Source of the DNA: Deltaproteobacteria bacterium
GTDB taxonomy: Bacteria > Myxococcota_A > UBA9160 > UBA6930
Direction: 5' to 3'
Assembly: GCA_028817435.1 (NCBI GenBank)
Contig: JAPPPQ010000017.1
Coordinates: 248,001-312,000 of the forward strand
DNA length: 64,000 nucleotides
This document shows, one piece after another, positions 26,408 to 34,854 of this stretch. The notes below the pieces were generated by a model. That model worked only from the letters and a program-made list of their open reading frames with translations, did no database searches and had not been told where the DNA came from. Positions within the stretch are counted from its first letter, which is position 1; each line of letters starts with the position of its first letter. Made by a program: the position numbers and the translations under genes.

Positions 26408-27495
26408 GGATTCGCGGGCCGGCGCGGGCCGGGAGGCTTCGCGCCCGCCGCATCTGCCGCAGCCGGCGTCTGCGCTTCGTCCGCCCCGCCCGAAGCTTTG
26501 CGCGCGCCGCGCGGGTGGTGGCGCTCTACGAGCTGGCGCAGCCGCGCGCGGCTCACATGGGTGTAGATTTGCGTCGTCGAGAGATCTGCATGGCCCAGCA
26601 TGGCTTGCACGGCGCGCAGGTCGGCTCCGCCTTCCAACAGATCCGTGGCAAAAGCGTGGCGCAGCACATGGGGAGAGACGCGTTGCGCGGGCAACCCGGC
26701 GGCCAGCGCGAGCTGGCGCAGGCGCACCGAGAAGTTCTGCCGGCTCATCGCAGTGCCGAGGCGGCTCAAAAACAGCGCAGCGCTTCCCGCCCCCGCGCCG
26801 CGCCGCGCCGCGCTGCGCTTTGCGCTTTGCGCGGCGGCGGAATTGCGCGCTGCCTTGCGGCGGCCCGCGCGCTGTGCGGCGCGGCGCGCGAGAACCGGCC
26901 GCGCTTCGGCGAGATAGCGCGCGACGGCGGCCAGCGCGGGCTCGCCCAGCGGGACGATGCGCTCCTTGCGGCCCTTGCCCACCACGCGCAGCAATCCGGC
27001 GCGGGCATCCACCGCTTCCACCGGCAGCCCCACGAGTTCGCTGACCCGCAGTCCCGCGCCGTAGAGCACCTCGAGCATGGCGTGGTCGCGCAGCGCCAGG
27101 GGTTCGTCGCCGGCTGCAGCGGCGATCAGCGCCTCGCTCTCGTCACTGCGCAGCAGTTTCGGCAGCGGCCGGGCGATGCGCGGCGCCGCCACGCCCTCGG
27201 TGGGATCGGATTGCGCGCGCCCCGTCGCCAGCAGAAAGCGCGCAAAGCGGCGCACCGCCACCAGCATGCGCGCGCGGCTGCGGGCCGAGAGTCCCGCGGC
27301 AGAAAGCGCTTCGAGAAAACCCGCGATGTGCGCCTGCGCAATGCCGCCGGGAGCACGCACCCCCGCCGCTTCCAGGTGCATGGCAAAGCGCGCCAGGTCC
27401 GAGGCATATGCCTCGATGGTGCGCGGCGCGAGCCCGCGCTCGACAGCGGCGTGCTGCAGGAAGGCGTCCAGCGCTGCGCCCATGACCTCAGCCAT
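26404..27495 (-). CDS. xerD: Site-specific tyrosine recombinase, XerD type
   Basis: 363 residues. N-terminal SAM-like DNA-binding domain, then the catalytic residues of tyrosine recombinases: Arg in LYGAGLRVSEL, Lys in GKGRKERIVPLG, HxxR in SPHVLRHAFATDLL, His in MLGHADLSTTQIYTHV with the nucleophilic Tyr. XerC/D resolve chromosome dimers at dif. Between the Lys hairpin and HxxR lies an Ala/Arg-rich insertion (about 205-240) not usual in XerD, and an Ala/Pro-rich tail of about 35 residues follows the Tyr. Single-copy context in a core operon argues against an integrase. Overlaps glnD by 8 bases. Confidence 0.88.
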   Translation of the reverse strand: MAEVMGAALDAFLQHAAVERGLAPRTIEAYASDLARFAMHLEAAGVRAPGGIAQAHIAGFLEALSAAGLSARSRARMLVAVRRFARFLLATGRAQSDPTEGVAAPRIARPLPKLLRSDESEALIAAAAGDEPLALRDHAMLEVLYGAGLRVSELVGLPVEAVDARAGLLRVVGKGRKERIVPLGEPALAAVARYLAEARPVLARRAAQRAGRRKAARNSAAAQSAKRSAARRGAGAGSAALFLSRLGTAMSRQNFSVRLRQLALAAGLPAQRVSPHVLRHAFATDLLEGGADLRAVQAMLGHADLSTTQIYTHVSRARLRQLVERHHPRGARKASGGADEAQTPAAADAAGAKPPGPRRPANP

Positions 27496-30232
27496 CGGGC
27501 GAACCCAGCGCCGCGGCCAGCAGCGCGCGCTGCAGCGCAGCCACCTCGCCGGGGGCGACGCGCCCGCCCTGCGCCGTGGTCACATAGAAAGTGTCGGCGA
27601 TCTGGTCGAGCACCGTGGTGGCCTTCGAGACGGAGATCGCAAGCCCCTTCTCCGCCATGGTGCGGGCCAGGTCGTAGAGCAGGCCGAGCCGGTCGTCCGC
27701 GGTGACATCAATCACAGTGTAGAAATCCGACACATCATTGCGAACCGAAACCGAGGCCGGCACCGGCCCGGGAATGCTGCGCTGCCCCAGGGGCCGCCGC
27801 TGCGCCTGCAGCAGCGCGTGCAAATCTGCTGTTCCGGCCAGCACATTTTCCAGGTTGCGCGTGAAGCGCAGCCAGCGCTCGCGCCGGTCTGCCTCGCCGC
27901 CATCGGGGGTGTTCACCCGATAGATTTCAAGGGCAATGCCGCCCCGCGTCGTATAGACATGAGAGCCCAGAATGTTGATGCCCGCGCTGGTAATGGAGCC
28001 CGCCACATCGCCGTAGAGTCCGTGCCGGTCCCGCGCGCAGACGATCAGTTCGCTCACGCCGCTGCGCAGCTCGCGCACCTGTGTGACCAGCGGCTGCTCC
28101 GGGCTCAGCGCCAGCACCGCCTCGGCGTGGCGCGAGATTTGCCGCGCGGCGTGGGAGAGGAAGTAGCGCGGCGGCATATCCTCCAGAAACTCCGCGGCGC
28201 GCAGGGCATCGGCGCCGCGCTGGCGCAGCGCCGCAAGCGCCGCCTGGCTGCGCTGGGCCGCGCGCGCCTCGCTGCGCTGCGCCTGCTGCTGCGGCGCTTC
28301 GGCCCCCGCCTCCAGAAACTCCGCGCAGCGCAAAAAAAGCTCGCGCAGCAACTCGCGCCGCCAGTCGGTCCAGGCGCTCTCGGAACTCGCGCGCATATCG
28401 GCAAAGGTGACCAGGTAGAGGTTGTGCAGATTCTCCCGGTCGCCCACGGCGGCAGCGAACTCCGCAATCACCTTGGGGTCGCTGAGGTCGCGGCGCTGCG
28501 CAATGTGCGACATGAGCAGGTGGTTACGGACGATGAAGATGACGCGTTGGGCGCGCGCTTCGGAAAGGCCCAGACGCTGCGTGCAGTTGCGGGCCAAATT
28601 GGCGCCGGCGCTGGAATGGTCGCCGCCGCGGCCCTTGCCAATATCGTGGAGCATGCCGCCGAGCAGCAGCGCGGGAAAATCGGGCAGCGCCCGCGCCAGT
28701 TCGGTGAGGTCCGGCAATTCCTCCGCAAATTTGCCGCGCAACAGGCGGCGCAGTTGCTCCACCAGAAAAATCGAGTGCACATCCACCGTGTAGGTGTGAT
28801 AGATCACATGCTGCCAGCGGCCTTCGATATGCGCCCACTCCGGCAGGTAGCGGCCGAGCAGACCGGTTTCGTTCATCGCCATGAGCGAGCGGGTGACGCG
28901 ATGGGGCGCGCCGAGAATGCCCATGAAGAGCTGCGCGGCTTCGGCGCTGTTGCGGAATGCATCGTCCACCAGGCCGCGCTGGCCGCGCAACAAGCGCCGG
29001 GCGGAGTAAGCCAGCGGAACCGCGTGAAGCTGCGCCACGGCGAAGGCCTCGAGCAGGCGCAGCGGCCGCTCGCGCAGCGCGGCGGCGTGCGCAATTTCGA
29101 GCTGGCCGCCGGCGATGCGGAAGCCGCCGCCCAGTTCGCGCACTTCTGCCGCGCCGCGCGCGCCGCGCACCACGCGCGCGCCGAGCCGGCGCAGCGCGCC
29201 GCCCGCCCGGGGCCGCACCCGCGCCGCGCACTGCTCAATCACAATCTCCGAAAGCGCCTGCACCGTGCGCGCCGCGCGGTAATAGCCGCGCATGAAGCGC
29301 TCCACCGGCAGTTCGCCATCTGCATCTCCGCTGTGGCCGAAGTCCCGGGCCAGTTGCTCCTGCAGATCGAAGGTGAGCCGGTCGGCGCGGCGGCCCGAAA
29401 TGCGGTGAAGCTGGTTGCGCACCTGCCACAGAAAATCGAGGGCCTCCTGAAGTTCGCGCAATTCCGATTCGCTCAGCAAACCCGCGTGCAGCCAGTCTGC
29501 GGGCTCGCGCACCTGCGCATCGGCGGCCCGGGTGACCCAGAGCGCAGTGTGGTAATCGCGCAGCCCGCCCGCGCCTTCCTTGAGATCGGGCTGCAGCAGA
29601 TAAAGGGATTCGCCGAAGCGCTCGTGGCGCAGCGCCATGGCGCGTCGCTGCTCGGCGACGAACCGGGCGGGATCGGGAATCAGCCGCTCGCGCACCGCGC
29701 GCGACAGCGCGTGGAAGAGCTCGGCGTCGCCGGCGAGAAAGCGCGCGCCGAGCAGCGCGGTAAGTGCCGAGGAATCCTCCCGCGCCAGCGCCAGGCACTG
29801 CGCCACATCGCGCACTGCTGCACCCACCTTGGCGCCGGCATCCCACAATCCCAGTTGAATGCGCTCGGCGAGCCGAACGCCCAGCGGGCCGGCCGCGCCC
29901 TCCACCAGAAACAGCAGATCCACATCGGAGCCCACCGACATTTCGCGGCGGGCGTAACCGCCCACCGCCAACAGCGCCACGCGCTCGCCCAGCGCAAAGC
30001 CCTCGCGGTAGTGGTGCGCCTCAATGCGCTGGTAGAGCCGCCGGATCAGCCGGTCGTAGGCGTCGGCATTGGCGCTGTTGCGCGCGCTGCCCGAGGCCAG
30101 GCGCGGTGCAGCCGCATCGAGGTGCGCGCGCACTGCGTCGAGGTAGGCGCGGCAGCCGGAGGCCAGCGCGCGCGCCTCATCGCCCCCGGACGCGTCGAGG
30201 GGCAGAAAAGCATCCACTGCGGGGGCGCTCAC
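27488..30232 (-). CDS. glnD: Bifunctional PII uridylyltransferase/uridylyl-removing enzyme
   Basis: 914 residues, the normal GlnD size. The nucleotidyltransferase domain has GSDVD (101-105) after GGYARREM; an HD phosphohydrolase domain follows with HTYTVDVHS and GGMLHDIGKGRGGDHS; two ACT domains that sense glutamine occupy the C-terminal 200 residues (HVYTTRGGIALEIYRV and VIDVTADDRLGLLYDLA). It sets the uridylylation of PII proteins and so the nitrogen response. GTG 30232 overlaps the amidase stop. Confidence 0.96.
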   Translation of the reverse strand: MSAPAVDAFLPLDASGGDEARALASGCRAYLDAVRAHLDAAAPRLASGSARNSANADAYDRLIRRLYQRIEAHHYREGFALGERVALLAVGGYARREMSVGSDVDLLFLVEGAAGPLGVRLAERIQLGLWDAGAKVGAAVRDVAQCLALAREDSSALTALLGARFLAGDAELFHALSRAVRERLIPDPARFVAEQRRAMALRHERFGESLYLLQPDLKEGAGGLRDYHTALWVTRAADAQVREPADWLHAGLLSESELRELQEALDFLWQVRNQLHRISGRRADRLTFDLQEQLARDFGHSGDADGELPVERFMRGYYRAARTVQALSEIVIEQCAARVRPRAGGALRRLGARVVRGARGAAEVRELGGGFRIAGGQLEIAHAAALRERPLRLLEAFAVAQLHAVPLAYSARRLLRGQRGLVDDAFRNSAEAAQLFMGILGAPHRVTRSLMAMNETGLLGRYLPEWAHIEGRWQHVIYHTYTVDVHSIFLVEQLRRLLRGKFAEELPDLTELARALPDFPALLLGGMLHDIGKGRGGDHSSAGANLARNCTQRLGLSEARAQRVIFIVRNHLLMSHIAQRRDLSDPKVIAEFAAAVGDRENLHNLYLVTFADMRASSESAWTDWRRELLRELFLRCAEFLEAGAEAPQQQAQRSEARAAQRSQAALAALRQRGADALRAAEFLEDMPPRYFLSHAARQISRHAEAVLALSPEQPLVTQVRELRSGVSELIVCARDRHGLYGDVAGSITSAGINILGSHVYTTRGGIALEIYRVNTPDGGEADRRERWLRFTRNLENVLAGTADLHALLQAQRRPLGQRSIPGPVPASVSVRNDVSDFYTVIDVTADDRLGLLYDLARTMAEKGLAISVSKATTVLDQIADTFYVTTAQGGRVAPGEVAALQRALLAAALGSPDG

Positions 30233-31398
30233 CGCGCCTCCTGCGCCAGCGAGGCAATGCGCTCGCTGCGATAGCGCGCGATTCCCCGGGCCATGCGCTC
30301 CGCCAGCACGCGCCGGTAAAAATTGCTGCGCAAGCGCCGCGCTTCCTCGCGGTTGGTGAGAAAGCCCATCTCCACCAGAATGGCGGGTGCGCTGGCCAGA
30401 AACAGCACATGAAAAGGGCCGCGCTTCACGCCGAGATCCCGCACTGCATCGGCGGGCCGGTAAATTTTGCGCATTTCGGAGATGACGGGTTCGTGCACGG
30501 CGCTCGCCAGCGCCGCCGAATGCTGCGACACCTCGGAGATGCGCATTCCCGCCACCGCGCGCTGCAGTGGATCCAGCGCCGAAGGCGAGGCCACGCCGCT
30601 TTCGCGCGCCGCCACCCGCAAAGTATGGCGCTCATTGCTCTTGTCGAGATAGTAGGTCTCAATGCCGCGCAGGCTGCTGCGCTCCGCCGCGTTGGCGTGG
30701 ATGGAAATGAACACATCGCCGTCCCAGGCGGCGGCAATGGCGGTGCGCTCCTCCAGACTCACGCCGACATCCCGCTCTCGGGTCATGACCACCTCGAAAC
30801 CGCGCTGTTGCAGATAGCGGCGCAGTTCCAGAGACACCGACAGGGTGACATCCTTTTCGCGCAGGCCGCCGACGCCGATGGCGCCGGGATCTTCGCCGCC
30901 GTGGCCCGGATCAATCACGACAATTTGCACCGGGCGCAGGGCGACGGGCAGCGCCCACGGCACCGCGGTGGAATCTCCGGCATCTGCCTGCGCCACCGGG
31001 TTGGCGAAGACATCCACCACGATGCGTTCGGGGCCGGAGAGCCGCACCAGGCGGTGCCGCGTGTAGCGCTGCAGGTCAATGACCATGCGCGCCGTGTCCG
31101 GGTTGAATTGCCCGAGCCGCACCTGCCGCAACAGCCCGTCTCCGACGGGAATGGGCTTGTTCCACTTTTCTCCCAAGCGGACGCCGGGCAGATCCAGATA
31201 GAGCCGCTCCGGAAGCCCCGCGCGGGAATCCGCCTGCAGCCGCTGCACCCCGGTCTGCACCGGCGCGCTGAGTTCAATCACCACGCGGGTGTAGTTGTCG
31301 TAGGACCAGTGGCGCAGATCGAGCAGCTCCGCCGCGTGCGCGCGCGCCGGGGCGAACAGCACCAGCGCCAGCAGCAGAGCCGCGCCGCGCGCGTTCAC
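30229..31398 (-). CDS. N-acetylmuramoyl-L-alanine amidase with AMIN domain (AmiC type)
   Basis: 389 residues from GTG 31398, which overlaps the mutS stop (GTGA) and starts a signal peptide (GAALLLALVLFAPARAHA). An AMIN domain (about 25-125) directs it to septal peptidoglycan. The Amidase_3 domain follows with zinc ligands in VIDPGHGGEDPGA, the Glu of LREKDVTLS, SIHANA and the catalytic Glu in ILVEMGFLTN. It splits daughter-cell peptidoglycan during division. No LysM domain is present, unlike AmiB. Confidence 0.93.
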   Translation of the reverse strand: MNARGAALLLALVLFAPARAHAAELLDLRHWSYDNYTRVVIELSAPVQTGVQRLQADSRAGLPERLYLDLPGVRLGEKWNKPIPVGDGLLRQVRLGQFNPDTARMVIDLQRYTRHRLVRLSGPERIVVDVFANPVAQADAGDSTAVPWALPVALRPVQIVVIDPGHGGEDPGAIGVGGLREKDVTLSVSLELRRYLQQRGFEVVMTRERDVGVSLEERTAIAAAWDGDVFISIHANAAERSSLRGIETYYLDKSNERHTLRVAARESGVASPSALDPLQRAVAGMRISEVSQHSAALASAVHEPVISEMRKIYRPADAVRDLGVKRGPFHVLFLASAPAILVEMGFLTNREEARRLRSNFYRRVLAERMARGIARYRSERIASLAQEAR

Positions 31399-34175
31399 TC
31401 CGCGCCCTTCCCCGCTTCCGGCGGCGCGGGCTGCGAATCCGCTTCGGCGAGTTTTGCGCACAGGCGCGCGAGCATGGCCAGCGCCTCCATGGGCGTCATG
31501 TGCTCCGGATCGCAGCGGCGCAGCTCGAGCAGAACCTCGCGCCCGGCGGGATCGGCGGCGAAGAGTCCGGGCTGGGTGCGAGATTCCGCCGCTTCCGGCG
31601 GCGCATCGGAGCGCGGCGCGGCGCTCCCGGCGTTGAACTCGCCCGCTTCCAGACGCCGCAGCATCTCCCGGGCGCGCTCAATGACGCTGACCGGCAGGCC
31701 CGCCAGCCGCGCCACCTGAATGCCGTAGGAACGGCTCGCCGAGCCGGGCACCAGTTTGTGCAGGAAGACCACATCGTCCTGCAATTCGCGGGCCTCGAAG
31801 TGCGCGTTGTGCACACCCACCCTGCTGTGCGCCAGATCGGCCAACTCGTGGTGATGGGTGGCGAAGAGCGTGCGCGAACCCAGTCCCTTTGTATCGTGCA
31901 GATATTCGGCGACCGCCCAGGCGATGGAGAGTCCGTCGTAGGTGCTGGTGCCGCGCCCGATCTCATCGAGAATTACCAAACTGCGCGGCGACGCCTGCGA
32001 GAGAATCTCGGCGGTCTCGCGCATCTCGACCATGAAAGTGGATTCGCCCCGGGCCAACCGGTCCGAAGCGCCCACCCGGGTGAAGACGCGATCCACCACG
32101 CCGATGCGCAGGCGCCCGGCGGGCACGAAGCTGCCGATCTGCGCGAGCAGCACCAGGATTGCCACCTGCCGCAGATAGGTGCTCTTGCCCGCCATGTTGG
32201 GGCCGGTGACCAGCAGCAAGCGCGTGCCCGAGCAGCACAGATCGGTGTCGTTCGGCACGAAGTCATGGCCCTGGTGGCGCAGCAATTGCTCCACCGCCGG
32301 ATGGCGCCCTGCGCCGATCTCAATGACATCGGAGTCGTCCACCTCCGGGCGCACCCAGCCATCGGCGCGCGCCACTTCGGCGAGAGATTGCAGTGCATCC
32401 AGCTCCGCTACGGCCGCCGCAGCCGCGCGAATATCGGCGGCGCAGGCCAGCACCTGTTGCCGCACTTCCTCAAAGCAGGCGCGCTCCAGCGCCGCCGCGC
32501 GCTCGGTGGACTCGAGCACCTTCGCCTCCATCTCGCGCAGCGCCCGCGTGGTGTAGCGCTCGACGCTGGCCAGCGTCTGCTTGCGCTCGAAATCTTCGGG
32601 AATGCGCGAGAGATTCGTCTTTGTCACCTCCAGCGAATAGCCGTGCACTGGATGAAAGCGCACCCGCAAATTCGGGATGCCGGTGCGTTCGCGCTCGCGG
32701 GCTTCGAGTCCCGCAATCCACTCGCGGCCCGCGCGGCCGCTGTCGCGCTGGGCATCGAGCTCGGGGCGGAAGCCCTCGCGGATGTAGCCGGTTTCGCCCG
32801 CGCCGCGCGACCCCCTGGGCAGCGGCTTCGGCGCATCCACCAGCGCTGCGCGCAGCAATTCCGCGGCTTCGGGGACCGGTTGCGGAAGCGCCAGCCCCGG
32901 CGCTGCGCCGCCCGCAGAATCGCCGCTGAGCTCAGCGCCGAAGGCAGCGCGCACCGCGGGAAGCGCCTCCAGACTCGCGCGCAGCGCGGCCAGGTCTCGA
33001 GGCTCTGCGCCGGGGCGCGTGCAGCGCGCATAAAGGCGCTCCAGATCGCGCACCAGGCCCAGCGCCTCGCGCAACCGCGCGCGCGGCCGGTCGCGCGCCG
33101 CCAGCCATTCCACCGCATCCTGGCGGTGGCGAATCGCCTGCGGATCGCAGAGCGGATACGCCACCCAGTGCGCCAGCCGCCGCGCGCCCAACGGCGTGCG
33201 CGTCGCATCCAGCCTTTCGATCAGCGTTCCGCGCCGCGAGCCATCCTCGCCATTCTCGAAGAGCTCCAGATGCGCGCGGGTCGCCGCATCCAAAATCATC
33301 GCATCGCCGAGGCCATAGCAGCGCAGCCTCGGCGCAAAGCGCAGCGCCGCCGGCTGGCGCTCCGCCACATAGGCCAGCAACGCCGCCGCTGCGCACATGG
33401 CCGCCCCGCGCCCCTGCGGATCGAAACCGTGCGGCGCAGCCTTCGCCGCCTGCGGCGCATAGCTGTGCAGCGCCACTTCCATAAGGGCCGCCCGCCGCGC
33501 CCGCACCCGCAACACCGCCAACTCTGCCGCAGCCGGCAACATCGCCAACTCCATTGCGGCCGATGCAACCGGCGCAAGCGCCGCGCCCGATGCACCCTCC
33601 GCTCCCACCGGCACCAGCAATTCCCGCGGTGCAATCCGCTCCAGCTCATCCCAAATCGCCGCCGGAGTCCCCCCATCCCCTCCGCGCTTCGCAGAAGTCG
33701 CGCGGAAGTTCCCGGTAGATGCATCCAGAGCCGCCAGCCCCACCTCATCCCGCTGCCAGCACAATGCAGCCAGCGCCACCTCGCTCGCCGCCTCAATGGC
33801 CGCCGGATCTCCCGCCAGCCCCGGCGTCACCACCTCCACCACCTCGCGGCGCACCAGCCCGCGCCCCCCCGGCTGCGAAACCTGCTCGCAAATCGCCACC
33901 CGGTGTCCCGCATCCGTCAAGCGCGCCAGATAGCCCTCGAGATTGCTCGCAGGCACCCCACACATCGGCACCGGATCCCGCTTGTCGCGGTCGCGGGTCG
34001 TCAGCGCAATGTTGAGAATCGGCGCAGCCCGCAGCGCATCCTCAAAGAACAGCTCATAGAAATCGCCCATCCGGTAAAACAAAAAAGCGTCCGGGTGACG
34101 GGCCTTGATCCCCAGGTATTGCCGCATCATCGGCGTATCCCGAGACGAGCGTTTCACCCCCGCCCCCCGCGTCAT
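31395..34175 (-). CDS. mutS: DNA mismatch repair protein MutS
   Basis: About 926 residues from ATG 34175, which overlaps the lapA stop by 4 bases; a GTG a few codons in is possible. Domain I has the mismatch-binding motif as FYRMGDFYELFFEDA. The ATPase has Walker A TGPNMAGKSTYLRQ, Walker B/signature DEIGRGTSTYDGLSIAWA and THHHELADL. The length is slightly above E. coli MutS (853), mostly through Ala-rich insertions in the middle domains. Placing mutS between lapA and an amidase is unusual, since lapB normally follows lapA. Confidence 0.96.
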   Translation of the reverse strand: MTRGAGVKRSSRDTPMMRQYLGIKARHPDAFLFYRMGDFYELFFEDALRAAPILNIALTTRDRDKRDPVPMCGVPASNLEGYLARLTDAGHRVAICEQVSQPGGRGLVRREVVEVVTPGLAGDPAAIEAASEVALAALCWQRDEVGLAALDASTGNFRATSAKRGGDGGTPAAIWDELERIAPRELLVPVGAEGASGAALAPVASAAMELAMLPAAAELAVLRVRARRAALMEVALHSYAPQAAKAAPHGFDPQGRGAAMCAAAALLAYVAERQPAALRFAPRLRCYGLGDAMILDAATRAHLELFENGEDGSRRGTLIERLDATRTPLGARRLAHWVAYPLCDPQAIRHRQDAVEWLAARDRPRARLREALGLVRDLERLYARCTRPGAEPRDLAALRASLEALPAVRAAFGAELSGDSAGGAAPGLALPQPVPEAAELLRAALVDAPKPLPRGSRGAGETGYIREGFRPELDAQRDSGRAGREWIAGLEARERERTGIPNLRVRFHPVHGYSLEVTKTNLSRIPEDFERKQTLASVERYTTRALREMEAKVLESTERAAALERACFEEVRQQVLACAADIRAAAAAVAELDALQSLAEVARADGWVRPEVDDSDVIEIGAGRHPAVEQLLRHQGHDFVPNDTDLCCSGTRLLLVTGPNMAGKSTYLRQVAILVLLAQIGSFVPAGRLRIGVVDRVFTRVGASDRLARGESTFMVEMRETAEILSQASPRSLVILDEIGRGTSTYDGLSIAWAVAEYLHDTKGLGSRTLFATHHHELADLAHSRVGVHNAHFEARELQDDVVFLHKLVPGSASRSYGIQVARLAGLPVSVIERAREMLRRLEAGEFNAGSAAPRSDAPPEAAESRTQPGLFAADPAGREVLLELRRCDPEHMTPMEALAMLARLCAKLAEADSQPAPPEAGKGAE

Positions 34176-34522
34176 CCCGCGCCGCCCGAGCTCTCTCCTT
34201 GCTCCGGTGGCGCCGGCGGCGCAGACGCCTGCTCTGCCGGCGGCGCATTGCGCAGCGCGTGAAGCTCCGACTCCATCTGCGCCAGCGCCTTGCGCGCCCG
34301 CCGCTCCCCCCAATTGGCCCGCAACAGCGGCACTGCCAGCGCCGCCCCGCAACACAGCGCCCCCGCCACAAAAGCACCCAGCATCAACACCCAGAGCGGC
34401 GACTCAAAGCGCAGCCCCAGCAAATCCACTGGCGCCACCTGCGCATTGCGCAGCACAAACAGCACCGCCGCCAACAGCAACAGCGCCGCCAGCAGCGCCA
34501 GCACCACCCGGCGCAGCGCCAT
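34172..34522 (-). CDS. lapA: Lipopolysaccharide assembly protein A (DUF1049)
   Basis: 116 residues with two membrane helices: RRVVLALLAALLLLAAVLFVLRN and WVLMLGAFVAGALCCGAAL, with the conserved N-x-x-x-V/P-x-D-L stretch between them (NAQVAPVDLL), typical of LapA. A cytoplasmic coiled segment and Pro/Ala/Glu tail follow. With LapB it governs LpxC turnover, but no lapB follows here. ATG 34522 shares a base with the ihfB stop; GTG 34525 is an alternative. Confidence 0.88.
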   Translation of the reverse strand: MALRRVVLALLAALLLLAAVLFVLRNAQVAPVDLLGLRFESPLWVLMLGAFVAGALCCGAALAVPLLRANWGERRARKALAQMESELHALRNAPPAEQASAPPAPPEQGESSGGAG

Positions 34523-34839
34523 CACAACTCGTCCTCTCCGTCCGGCCGCTCCGCGCCCTGCTCCACCAGCTCCCGCAGCATCTTTCCCACCTTGAAAAAA
34601 GCCGTGCGCCGCGCCGGAATCCGCACCGACGCGCCCGACTTCGGATTGCGTCCCACCCGGGCCTCGCGCTGCCTCACCTGAAAAGTGCCGAAACCCCGCA
34701 GCTCAATCCGCTCACCGCGCCGCAGCGCCGCCGTCATCGCATCGAAGACCGTATTCACCACCAGCTCCACATCCCGCTTGTGAATGTGCCGCGCGCGCGC
34801 CGCCAGCTCCGCAATCAATCCGCTCTTCGTCATCGCCAT
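34522..34839 (-). CDS. ihfB: Integration host factor subunit beta
   Basis: 105 residues of the DNABII fold. MTKSGLIAELAARARHI matches the IHF-beta N terminus, and RIELRGFGTFQVRQREARVG and GRNPKSG the DNA-bending arm with its Pro. The neighbour rpsA 15 bases upstream is the standard gammaproteobacterial arrangement, which distinguishes it from HU. An internal ATG two codons in (34833) corresponds to the E. coli start. The C-terminal acidic tail is short. Confidence 0.94.
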   Translation of the reverse strand: MAMTKSGLIAELAARARHIHKRDVELVVNTVFDAMTAALRRGERIELRGFGTFQVRQREARVGRNPKSGASVRIPARRTAFFKVGKMLRELVEQGAERPDGEDEL

Positions 34840-34854
34840 GCCAAACCCGCGCCC

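Noticed and set aside
27077-30274. 1065-codon open frame on the plus strand opposite glnD and xerD
   Set aside because: Long only because GC-rich DNA has few stops; composition is His/Gln/Arg/Ala-rich with no domain, and glnD and xerD on the other strand carry all expected motifs.
31500-34262. 920-codon plus-strand frame opposite mutS
   Set aside because: Shadow of mutS, with no recognisable domain or ribosome site.
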